From Candidatus Methylacidiphilales bacterium (GTDB taxonomy: Bacteria > Verrucomicrobiota > Verrucomicrobiia > Methylacidiphilales > CAZTYG01), in contig JANRJG010000003.1 in assembly GCA_033875315.1 (NCBI GenBank), positions 237,189 through 301,188 on the forward strand: a DNA stretch of 64,000 bases. The letters are read 5' to 3'. Below are positions 38,001 through 44,015 of this stretch, in pieces (the stretch's first letter is position 1; the number at the start of each line of letters is the position of its first letter). The position numbers and the translations under genes were made by a program. The notes below the pieces were generated by a model. The model ran no database searches. It was not told where the DNA came from and was given only the letters and a program-made list of their open reading frames with translations.

Positions 38001-38505
38001 TACGGATACCCCTGCTGAGGCTTGGAACAAGTTGGTTCAGAATCAGCAATACATGGCGGAGCTGAAGCAGCTTCACTTGGCACACATCAAGGAAGCGCAA
38101 AAAGCCCGCCTCGAAGGCGTCAATCAGTGGATTCAGTTGGAGATGAAAGGCTGGCTGGCCCAACGCGAAGCAATCAAAGGCGAAGAAAACTTCACCAGAT
38201 TGATTCTCAATCTAGGTGAACTAGAAAGCGAGCATCTCGCTACTGTTGCAAACGCCTTACGCAAACAACCTTTACAAGTTAGCGTCATTGTTTTGGGTAG
38301 CACCTTTAATGGAAAAGTGTCTCTTCTTGCCTCCGTGGATAAGCAGCTAAGTCATCGGTTCAACGCCGGAGCGATCATCAAAGAAATCGCCCCCGTGGTG
38401 GGCGGCAAAGGCGGCGGCAAACCCGACCTGGCCCAAGGCGGCGGCACCAACCCCGAAGCCCTCCCCGCCGCCCTCGAAGCCGCCAAGGCCTTCCTGTCCC
38501 GCTGA
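35035..38505 (+). CDS. alaS: Alanyl-tRNA synthetase with an in-frame RAYT transposase insertion
   Basis: A 1156-residue protein; AlaRS usually has about 870-950. The class II catalytic core and tRNA-recognition part (1-421) are normal (FTNAGMNQFVPIF, TYHHTLFEMLGNWSFGDYF, HVDTGMGFERV). Residues 422-637 are encoded by a REP-RAYT element (36299-36943). AlaRS resumes with DIAFKLYDTYGFPLDM. The editing domain is intact: HSATH (814-818) and CAGTH (917-921). A C-Ala-type tail with VGGKGGGKPDLAQGGG closes the protein. The insert has no stop codon, and both frame and length allow one continuous protein, which must work because alaS is essential and no second copy is seen here. The stretch 37885-38365 is much lower in G+C than the rest, suggesting recombination. 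The ATG at 35035 begins MTSAQIRQSYLDFF, as in homologues. Confidence 0.92.
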   Translation: MTSAQIRQSYLDFFREKGHTIVPSSSLLPESPGLLFTNAGMNQFVPIFLNETPCPYSPPRAADTQKCIRAGGKHNDLEDVGLDTYHHTLFEMLGNWSFGDYFKKEAITWAWELVVDRWKFPPQRLYATVYSPDKSKGDPADFDQEAYDLWAALFTKAGLDPKVHIVNGNKKDNFWMMGETGPCGPCSEIHVDLTPEPRTLELEKRGATLVNSSDARCMEIWNLVFIQFNANADGTFRPLPAKHVDTGMGFERVCSILQCTKNFTDFTGTISNYETDVFSPIFRKLEDLSGKKYTSTLPKQGVVGLSDQERQDVAFRVIADHIRTLSLSAADGILPGNNGRNYVLRRILRRAILWSRALDIREPFFYRLVPTVVDQLSPVFPELKKNQATIEKVLKAEEESFNRTLDNGIALFNEFLSVSDRRSAGVPPAASGIQPEPSPSLSATRYSKRRLPHYEQPYGIYHVTFATVDRSPLPDQARDIVLNAVRHFDGTRYLLLAACVMPDHVHILFQPQPSGHDETNNLVFPTLGDLLHSIKSFTAKEINKLAGTSGIVWQKESFDRLMKSDEELAEVVNYIADNPEKAGLTKTVPDYPWLYLPTGAQASRLSASASSRSPVSEPGKTPPGETPAGAGGTPALPQSTIPGDIAFKLYDTYGFPLDMTELMARERGLTVDTSGFEKLMQEQKERSQAAQKKEIIDVADTDDSIPAVQFVGYDTTEAQVELATYKIEFGKTADDTVKARLYFSPTPFYAEMGGQVGDTGWLEFGGHRLEILDTKKAGRGVAHITEDVALLDELSLPAKAVLNLERRALIEAHHSATHLLHWALREVLGTTVGQKGSYVGPDRLRFDFSHLEAVKPEELQKVEAMVNEKIAANVTVKWQERPYAEVKGDSSIMQFFGDKYGETVRVVDIGGFSKELCAGTHVKQTGKIGVFRIVSEGAIAAGVRRIEAACGTSLIPILQDKDKPLHSEWKTIINSLPVNSYRVLKSIKNTDTPAEAWNKLVQNQQYMAELKQLHLAHIKEAQKARLEGVNQWIQLEMKGWLAQREAIKGEENFTRLILNLGELESEHLATVANALRKQPLQVSVIVLGSTFNGKVSLLASVDKQLSHRFNAGAIIKEIAPVVGGKGGGKPDLAQGGGTNPEALPAALEAAKAFLSR
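36299..36344 (+). repeat. REP sequence, left end of the alaS element
   Basis: Two consecutive hairpins: GCAGGCG TCC CGCCTGC and CTCGGGC ATCCA GCCCGAG, led by the constant GGAGC head. Confidence 0.85.
36829..36874 (+). repeat. REP sequence, right side of the RAYT gene (direct orientation)
   Basis: GGAGCGCAGGCGTCCCGCCTG is followed by a second hairpin, GGCTTCGGCT TCC AGCCGAAGCC. The head is identical to the left REP; the second hairpin differs in sequence but keeps pairing. Confidence 0.85.
36902..36943 (-). repeat. REP sequence, inverted, right end of the alaS element
   Basis: It ends in GCAGGCGGGACGCCTGCGC TCC, the exact reverse complement of the first 22 bp of the element. Its second hairpin is CGGGCG AGA CGCCCG. 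Confidence 0.85.
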
Positions 38506-38826
38506 TCCCCCTGCCTTTGGATTTACGGAGCGCAGGCATCCTGCCTGCTCAAGCGGGCGTCCCGCCCGGTCATTTTCAAAAAAAATCGAACCACGCCGGG
38601 CAAGATGCCCGCCGATGCAGGCAGGATGCCTGCGCTCCATCCATTCCAATTCATCGAAAAGGGAACCTGTACGGGCGCATGGGGTCGACGCCTTATACTT
38701 GTCTGATTTGGGGCACTTCTAAAAGCGGTTTCTGTTTCATCTGCCAATCGTTCTCGTGCTCGTTCCGTCTGAAATGTAGGGATGAAGAACGAGCGGCAGA
38801 TGCGTTTTAGCCTGTCCGCGCAAAAC
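38506..38826. other. Gene-free stretch downstream of alaS
   Basis: It holds the REP pair at 38527-38638. The following 190 nt (lower G+C, no credible open frame) may be the remnant of a mobile element. The adjacent gene on the right is convergent. Confidence 0.6.
38527..38638. repeat. BIME-like REP pair with perfect 22-bp terminal inverted repeats
   Basis: The 22 bp at 38527-38548 (GGAGCGCAGGCATCCTGCCT GC) and 38617-38638 are exact inverted copies. Each is followed inward by a second hairpin: GCGGGCGTCCCGCCCG on the left and GCCGGGCAAGATGCCCG on the right. It differs from the ends of the alaS element at two positions per arm, at paired sites, so the hairpin is kept. Confidence 0.9.
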
Positions 38827-39687
38827 CTAACCTCCATCGATTCCCAACAGATAGGCCAGGATGTAATCCGGCAGACGGGTGCTGTAGCCACCCTCCAGCA
38901 CACTGACGCAGGGCACGCCGCTGCCCCGCAGCATGCGGCCGATTTCCTCGAAATCCTTCTCCCCCAATTCCTGTTGGGCCAGGGGATCCGTCTTGGCGGC
39001 ATCAAAACCCGCCGAGACCACCAGCAACCCGGGTTTCTGCTCCAGCAACCGTTCGAGGGCCCGGCGCAAGACCGCGACATACTCGCCCGCCGGTGTCCGG
39101 GGCGGGAGAGGATAATTGAAGATGTTCCCGCCACTCTCCGCTCCGGTTCCCGGGTAGCAGGGATGTTCATGGACCGAGGCAAACCAGATTCCTTCACGGC
39201 CGCGCAGGATGTCCTCGGTGCCATTGCCGTGGTGGACATCGAAGTCGAAGACCGCCACGGTCCCAACGCCCCGCTCCCGGGCCTCCAGGGCGGTGACCGC
39301 AGCTTGGTTGAGGTAGCAAAAGCCCATGGCCTGGTTGGCGGTGGCATGGTGTCCGGGCGGACGCATCAGGCTGAAGGCCCGGCCACCCTCCAGCACACGA
39401 TCCAAGGCACGCAATGCCCCCCCTACGGAACGACGGGCATGGCCAGCAATGTCCGGGTGGGCCGCGGTGTCGGGGTCGAAATCGACCGGCTCCCAAAGCC
39501 GCCGCAGGTGGGCCGCGGTGTGGGCCCGCAAAAGAATGGCATCATCGACCGGTGCGGGATGATCCCAGACAATGTCGACTTCGACCTGCATCTGGAGATG
39601 GCGGACGGTGGCCCCGACGCGCTGCGGTCGTTCAGGGTGGCCGGGGGTTTCATAGCCCAGGCAGGCGTGGTCGGTGACAACGATCAT
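38827..39687 (-). CDS. Histone deacetylase family protein (AcuC/HDAC-like amidohydrolase)
   Basis: A 286-residue arginase/deacetylase-fold protein. It has the paired active-site histidines in RPPGHHAT, the zinc ligands in VFDFDVHHGNGT and SAGFDAAK, and the VLEGGY loop. Bacterial members deacetylate polyamines, acetoin-related or protein lysine substrates; which applies here is unknown. Its ATG overlaps the stop of the MidA-like gene (ATGA), so the two are coupled. All catalytic residues expected for Zn2+-dependent deacetylation can be seen. Confidence 0.88.
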   Translation of the reverse strand: MIVVTDHACLGYETPGHPERPQRVGATVRHLQMQVEVDIVWDHPAPVDDAILLRAHTAAHLRRLWEPVDFDPDTAAHPDIAGHARRSVGGALRALDRVLEGGRAFSLMRPPGHHATANQAMGFCYLNQAAVTALEARERGVGTVAVFDFDVHHGNGTEDILRGREGIWFASVHEHPCYPGTGAESGGNIFNYPLPPRTPAGEYVAVLRRALERLLEQKPGLLVVSAGFDAAKTDPLAQQELGEKDFEEIGRMLRGSGVPCVSVLEGGYSTRLPDYILAYLLGIDGG

Positions 39688-40847
39688 GACCGGACTCCGT
39701 CAAGCGGCCGGGCGAAGGCCATCCCGGGCAGATCCACCGCGGCAGACCGCACACGGCCCTTTGTCTGGACCAGGGCTTTGAACACCGCACCCATGAGCCC
39801 CGGGTGGGTCAGGGTGTGGAACTGGCGCAGGGCCGCCGGGTCGGGATTCGCTTCTTGGACCGCCAACCACCCCCCCGGCCGAGCGGCCAACCCGGTGAGG
39901 AACCGGTTCTGGTCGAGAAATCCCCGGGTGCGCCAGCCCTGCGCGTTACCCCATTCCATCAAGAGGGAAAAATCCACATCCGCGGTCAGGTCCTGCCGTC
40001 CGGGATCGGCCAGGACTTCCGCCACTTGATGATGCCCGGCAAAAGCCCGCAAGGTGCCCTCGGGCTTCGCCCCTCCATACAAACCCTCGGCGAGATCCCC
40101 ATAGTCCAGGGTCAGGATCACCCCGTCCCCCAGGGTGGCATAAAGCTCCATGGCCCAGGCTTCGGCCACGGTACGCACTTCGCCCACCCATCCCTCCACC
40201 GCAGGCAGGCCGGCGCGGGCGATGGCCGCTTGCAGACTGGGCGGGGCCGCCACCGACACCCAGTCGAAGCGTTCCCCTCCCCCGGGAGCAGCAACCCGTA
40301 ATTCCCGCCATTCCCCCCCACGGAAACACACCCGGTCGACCGGCAGGGCGTCGACCAATTCGTTGGAGTAAAAAAGGGCGGTATCGGGGGGAAGTTCCCC
40401 CGGGCGGGCCACCCATTGGATCCGGTCGGAAGGCAGAAGCGCTTGCAGGACGGCTTGTTGACGCCCGCGCCAAGCGGACCGGGGCTCGACCAGGCACCAA
40501 GAGGCAGCCGCCGCCGCCGCGGGATGATGTTCGTGCAAAGCAGCCAGAACATCACGGGAGAGGGAACCATCGTGCGCCCCCTGTTCGGCCACCGTCCAGC
40601 TTCCCGGTCGTCCGAGGGCCTCCCAGACCCCGGCGGCAAAATCCGCCAGAAGACGGCCAAACAGGGGACCCACCGAAACGCTGGTGTAAAAGTCCCCGCG
40701 CCGCCCGATCAGCCGGCCGGGGTCGCTGTAATACCCGCATTCGGGGTCGTACAGCGCCATCTCCATGAAAGCGGAGAAAGGCAATGGACCGTCGGAAGCG
40801 ATACGGTCAGCGAGCAGGCGGGGTAGGGTGGACAGGGGATGCGACAT
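39684..40847 (-). CDS. SAM-dependent methyltransferase of the MidA/NDUFAF7 (DUF185) family
   Basis: A 387-residue protein starting at the ATG at 40847; a TTG at 40886 would overlap nuoA. The family signature is clear: FMEMALYDPECGYYSDP, GRRGDFYTSVSVGPLFGRLLA, then VAEQGAHDGSL, in which the SAM loop is altered from the usual GxGxG (Glu-Gln-Gly). FYSNELVDALPV and VILTLDYGDLA also match. In mitochondria NDUFAF7 methylates an Arg of the 49-kDa subunit during complex I assembly. Here the gene directly follows nuoA, which supports a role in NADH dehydrogenase assembly. Confidence 0.86.
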   Translation of the reverse strand: MSHPLSTLPRLLADRIASDGPLPFSAFMEMALYDPECGYYSDPGRLIGRRGDFYTSVSVGPLFGRLLADFAAGVWEALGRPGSWTVAEQGAHDGSLSRDVLAALHEHHPAAAAAASWCLVEPRSAWRGRQQAVLQALLPSDRIQWVARPGELPPDTALFYSNELVDALPVDRVCFRGGEWRELRVAAPGGGERFDWVSVAAPPSLQAAIARAGLPAVEGWVGEVRTVAEAWAMELYATLGDGVILTLDYGDLAEGLYGGAKPEGTLRAFAGHHQVAEVLADPGRQDLTADVDFSLLMEWGNAQGWRTRGFLDQNRFLTGLAARPGGWLAVQEANPDPAALRQFHTLTHPGLMGAVFKALVQTKGRVRSAAVDLPGMAFARPLDGVRS

Positions 40848-40863
40848 CCGCCCGGAAGGTGCC

Positions 40864-41244
40864 TCAGGCGCTCTTGTTCCAGTCAAACACGCCCTTCTTG
40901 TAAGCGTAGAGATGGCCCACTTCGAGAACCAGGATGAAAGCGGCCATGGACCAGAAAGCGGTCATGCCAATGCCACCCAACAGTTCGCGGAACGCGACCG
41001 CCCACGGGTACATGAAGATCACCTCGATGTCGAAGAGGATGAAAATCATGGCCACGAGGTAGAATTTGACCGAAAAACGGCTGGCGCTGGGGCCGATCGG
41101 GTCCTTGCCGCACTCATAGGCGGTCGCCTTGGCCTTGGAATCGCGGGCCCGCTTGCCCAGCAGGATCGAGGTCACAATGCCCCCCACGGCGATGGCGAGG
41201 GCGAAGGCCAACTGGATCAGGACCGGAAGGTATTCTTGGATCAT
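40864..41244 (-). CDS. nuoA: NADH-quinone oxidoreductase subunit A
   Basis: A 126-residue membrane protein with three helices (about 5-27, 60-82, 92-113). The conserved loop AYECGKDPIGPSASRFSVKFYLVAM and FDIEVIFMYPW identify NuoA, a core subunit of the proton-pumping arm of complex I. The usual neighbours nuoB, C and D are absent; instead MidA-like and HDAC-like genes follow 16 nt downstream. A TTGCGC/TAGACC promoter lies so close that the transcript is probably leaderless. Confidence 0.94.
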   Translation of the reverse strand: MIQEYLPVLIQLAFALAIAVGGIVTSILLGKRARDSKAKATAYECGKDPIGPSASRFSVKFYLVAMIFILFDIEVIFMYPWAVAFRELLGGIGMTAFWSMAAFILVLEVGHLYAYKKGVFDWNKSA

Positions 41245-41250
41245 TCCCCC

Positions 41251-41278
41251 GGTCTAGACGTGCCCCGGCCCCGCGCAA
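41251..41278 (-). promoter_or_regulatory. Candidate promoter of nuoA
   Basis: Read on the minus strand: TTGCGC, 16 nt, TAGACC. The -10 box ends 6 nt before the ATG. Confidence 0.5.
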
Positions 41279-41331
41279 GCCCGGAATATGGCCCCCGGTC
41301 CGCCGGGAAAGGCCTCCAGTGGCCCGGACTC

Positions 41332-41344
41332 TTGCATTATGCAA
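41332..41344. promoter_or_regulatory. 13-bp palindrome in the nuoA/AP2 divergent spacer
   Basis: TTGCAT T ATGCAA is a perfect palindrome. It lies 88 nt before nuoA and 168 nt before the AP2 gene and could be an operator. Confidence 0.35.
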
Positions 41345-41444
41345 TGCGAAAAGCCTGTACTGGCCATGGCGATGCGGATTCTTCTTTAGCTCAACAGGCC
41401 GATGGAGAAAGCTAACAACCAACGCAGGAGCAAACAACCAGTCA

Positions 41445-41477
41445 TTGACAAACCCCGCACAACAATTGATTTGTCAA
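41445..41477. promoter_or_regulatory. Inverted repeat overlapping the AP2-gene promoter
   Basis: TTGACAAA (41445-41452) and TTTGTCAA (41470-41477) are perfect 8-bp inverted repeats separated by 17 nt. The right arm contains the -35 box TTGTCA, so a protein bound here would block transcription. Confidence 0.5.
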
Positions 41478-41498
41478 ACGGCAATCACGGGCTAGACT
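41471..41498 (+). promoter_or_regulatory. Promoter of the AP2-domain protein gene
   Basis: TTGTCA (41471-41476), 16 nt, TAGACT (41493-41498). The ATG follows 13 nt after the -10 box. Confidence 0.65.
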
Positions 41499-41511
41499 GA
41501 CTATAAACTTT

Positions 41512-41970
41512 ATGGCAACCAAAAAAACACGCAAGAAACGGAATCCGAGCATGGCGGGTATCTCCCGCATCGACCAGCCTGAGAAACACAACCACGGCTG
41601 GTTTGTGCGCCTGACCCGGCATGGCAAACGCTACTCGGCATTCTTCTCCGACAAGAAAAACGGCGGCAAAGCCACCGCGCTGGTCCGGGCCAAGGCCTCT
41701 TACCAGAAGCTGGTCAAGGCCCACCCCCACATGTCCCGCAAAGAGTTCGCCCAGATCGAACGCCGCTCGAACAAGACCGGCATCGTGGGCGTGACCAAGC
41801 TGGTCAAAGAAGTCCGCGGCCGCAAATACAAGTTCTGGCAGGCCACTTGGAGCCCGGAACCCGGCGCCGTGCGCAAAAAAGCGTTCTCGGTCACCCGCTA
41901 CGGCGATGACAAGGCCAAAAAGCTGGCGATCAACGCCCGCCGCAAAGGCCTGACCGAAATGAACGATTAA
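41512..41970 (+). CDS. AP2-type DNA-binding protein
   Basis: A 152-residue basic protein. A Lys/Arg-rich N-terminus (KKTRKKRN) precedes two AP2/ERF-like repeats. The first covers about 15-65 (GISRIDQPEKHNHGWFVRL, then YSAFFSDKK and a helix). The second covers about 88-150 (TGIVGVTKL, FWQATWSPEPG, KKAFSVTRYGDDKAKKLA). The second has the strand-strand-strand-helix pattern best known from plant AP2 factors and bacterial AP2-HNH homing endonucleases, but no HNH nuclease is attached. It is likely a small transcription or nucleoid protein. The gene is monocistronic, with its own promoter, a possible operator and a terminator. Confidence 0.78.
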   Translation: MATKKTRKKRNPSMAGISRIDQPEKHNHGWFVRLTRHGKRYSAFFSDKKNGGKATALVRAKASYQKLVKAHPHMSRKEFAQIERRSNKTGIVGVTKLVKEVRGRKYKFWQATWSPEPGAVRKKAFSVTRYGDDKAKKLAINARRKGLTEMND

Positions 41971-41993
41971 TCCACACTACGTTCCATCAACTC

Positions 41994-42027
41994 AAACCGC
42001 CGTCGGTCCGCCGACGGCGGTTTTTTT
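41994..42027 (+). terminator. Rho-independent terminator after the AP2 gene
   Basis: A 13-bp stem beginning AAACCGCCGTCGG with a TCCG loop is followed by a T tract (42021-42027). Confidence 0.93.
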
Positions 42028-42054
42028 ATCGCCATCGCCGATGGAACTCCCACC

Positions 42055-42924
42055 ATGGGGGCACCGCCCATGGCCCTGCGCGTCGCACCCGCTCTTTCCC
42101 GTAGAACCTTCCTCCGTTCGCTCGCACTCGGGTCGGTGGGCGCGGGCACCCTGGCCTACAGCCGGTGGCTGGAATCCGATTGGCTGGAGCTGACCCGGCA
42201 ACAAGTGGCCTTTTTCCCCACCCCGCCCAATCGGCCCTTCCGCCTCTTGTTGATGTCCGACTTCCACTTTTCCAGCGTGGTCCCCCTGGACTTGATTGCC
42301 CGCGCCATCGACCTCGGACTGGCGGAAAAACCGGATCTGGCCCTGTTGGCCGGGGATTTCATCACCGGCCACCTCTACCAACCGGATCACTACCGGGCCG
42401 TGCTGCAACGCCTTTCCGACGAAGTTGCCTGCCTCTGCTGCCTGGGCAACCATGACGGGAACGTGCACCAAACGACCCAAAAACCGCGCACCGGCAGGCT
42501 GCGGCGATTCCTCAGCGACTGCTTGCTCCCGCTGCTGCACAACGACCACCTCGAATGGAAACATGAGGAACAGGCCTTTGAGATCATCGGCCTGGGCGAT
42601 CTCTGGTCGGGCCAATGCCTGCCTGAGAAGGCCTTCCCGACGAGCGACCGCGGACTGCCCCGGCTCGTGCTGGCCCACAACCCGGACAGCAAGTCACTCC
42701 TCGAGAAACACCGCTGGAACCTGATGACCTGCGGCCACAGCCATGGCGGGCAATGCCGTCTGCCGCTCTTGGGTGCTCCCTTCGCCCCCATCGCGGACAA
42801 AACCTACACCTCGGGTCTGAACCCCTGGCGGGACCGGATGATCTACACCACACGCGGCGTGGGCAACCTCCATGGTCTGCGTTTCAATTGCCGACCGGAA
42901 GTTACCATCCTCGATCTCGTCTGA
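42055..42924 (+). CDS. Calcineurin-like phosphoesterase with Tat signal (YaeI-like)
   Basis: A 289-residue metallophosphoesterase. The N-terminus holds a twin-arginine signal (SRRTFLRSLALGS), so it is exported folded or membrane-anchored. Metal ligands are in LLMSDFHF (about residue 68), LAGDFITG, GNHDG and CGHSHGGQ. The family includes YaeI/YkuE-type enzymes that cleave phosphodiesters of lipids such as UDP-diacylglucosamine. An ATG at 42070 is a possible alternative start and leaves the Tat motif intact. It follows the AP2 terminator, so it must have its own promoter, which was not recognised. Confidence 0.85.
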   Translation: MGAPPMALRVAPALSRRTFLRSLALGSVGAGTLAYSRWLESDWLELTRQQVAFFPTPPNRPFRLLLMSDFHFSSVVPLDLIARAIDLGLAEKPDLALLAGDFITGHLYQPDHYRAVLQRLSDEVACLCCLGNHDGNVHQTTQKPRTGRLRRFLSDCLLPLLHNDHLEWKHEEQAFEIIGLGDLWSGQCLPEKAFPTSDRGLPRLVLAHNPDSKSLLEKHRWNLMTCGHSHGGQCRLPLLGAPFAPIADKTYTSGLNPWRDRMIYTTRGVGNLHGLRFNCRPEVTILDLV

Positions 42925-42939
42925 CCCCGGGTCCAGATT

Positions 42940-43968
42940 TCAACGCGGACCGCGCAAAGGCAGGGCCAGCAATCCGCCAAGCGGGCGCTTCGCTTCCACC
43001 AGTCCGGGCACGACTTCACCCTGGTCCGCATAGGCCCCGCGCAGCATCTCGATCTTGGCATCGATGTTGTCGATGTGGTGCAGCAGCCAACCCTCGGGCG
43101 TCTTGGGCACGACGGGCGAGCCGAATTCCAATTCGCCGTGGTGTGAAACAATCAGGTGGAGCAAATGGTCGCGGACCAGGTCGGGGGCGGGCGAAACCGT
43201 GGCGGCGAAGGTCTCCGGATCTTTCTGGGCCGCTTCATGCCAGAGCTTGTTCACCACCTCGACGCCGATGGTGATGTGTCCGATCAGTTCGCCCTTGCGG
43301 GTGGGCTGGGTGGTGAACCCCCGCTCGGGATAATCGTTCTCCCAGAGCTTGCCGACGTCGTGGAAAAGCACGCCGCAGTAAAGCAGATCGGGGGTGACCT
43401 CGGTGTAAAGCGGGGCCAGGGCGCGGGCACAACGCAACATCTGCGCGGTGTGCTCCAACAATCCGCCGCGGCGGGCGTGGTGGTAGCTCCGGGCGGCGGC
43501 GGCGCGTTTCCATTTTTTTTCGTATTGTTCCAGGGCCAGACAGGCCACCGCCTTCAGACGCGCATCAGCCAAATTTTGGAAGGTGTCCTGGAACAAGGCC
43601 CAGTCCTCCTCCAGCTTGCCGCGCCGTTCCGCCGGTCCGGCCAGGAAGACCTCGGCCTCGCTCTCCGAAAGACGGATCAACCCGGGCTGGTTGACGTTGA
43701 GACCGTAATCGTTGGTGTAGAATTTGCCCTCCAACTCACACAGCTCCCCTTCTTTGGCCCGTTGGAGAAATTCGTAGGCCGGGCTGTCCGACCAGATCTT
43801 GAGCTTGGCCTTGTGGGTGGCGTCGGCGACTTCCAAATCAAAGAAGGGCTTGCCCGCCGCGGTGCGGCCCGGCCGGATGGCGGCCAGTTGGACGGCGATG
43901 GCGTCCTCCGCCCCGGCGGGGTTTTCCTTCAATTCCTCCAACAACTCGGCAAGGGTCAACGTTTCCAT
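42940..43968 (-). CDS. YhaM-like OB-fold/HD-domain 3'-5' exoribonuclease
   Basis: A 342-residue protein combining an N-terminal OB-fold (about 20-110, PFFDLEVADATHKAKLKIWSD) with an HD domain (about 160-300). The metal-binding motif is GVLFHDVGK (about residue 209), with a further His in VSHHGELEFG. This order and length match YhaM/CBF1-type 3'-5' exoribonucleases that degrade structured RNA from the 3' end. It lies between convergent and codirectional genes with a short spacer and looks complete. Confidence 0.83.
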   Translation of the reverse strand: METLTLAELLEELKENPAGAEDAIAVQLAAIRPGRTAAGKPFFDLEVADATHKAKLKIWSDSPAYEFLQRAKEGELCELEGKFYTNDYGLNVNQPGLIRLSESEAEVFLAGPAERRGKLEEDWALFQDTFQNLADARLKAVACLALEQYEKKWKRAAAARSYHHARRGGLLEHTAQMLRCARALAPLYTEVTPDLLYCGVLFHDVGKLWENDYPERGFTTQPTRKGELIGHITIGVEVVNKLWHEAAQKDPETFAATVSPAPDLVRDHLLHLIVSHHGELEFGSPVVPKTPEGWLLHHIDNIDAKIEMLRGAYADQGEVVPGLVEAKRPLGGLLALPLRGPR

Positions 43969-44015
43969 GCCCCAGCCTTAGCCTGCGGGGCTCCCACCGC
44001 AAGAACGGTCTGCGC

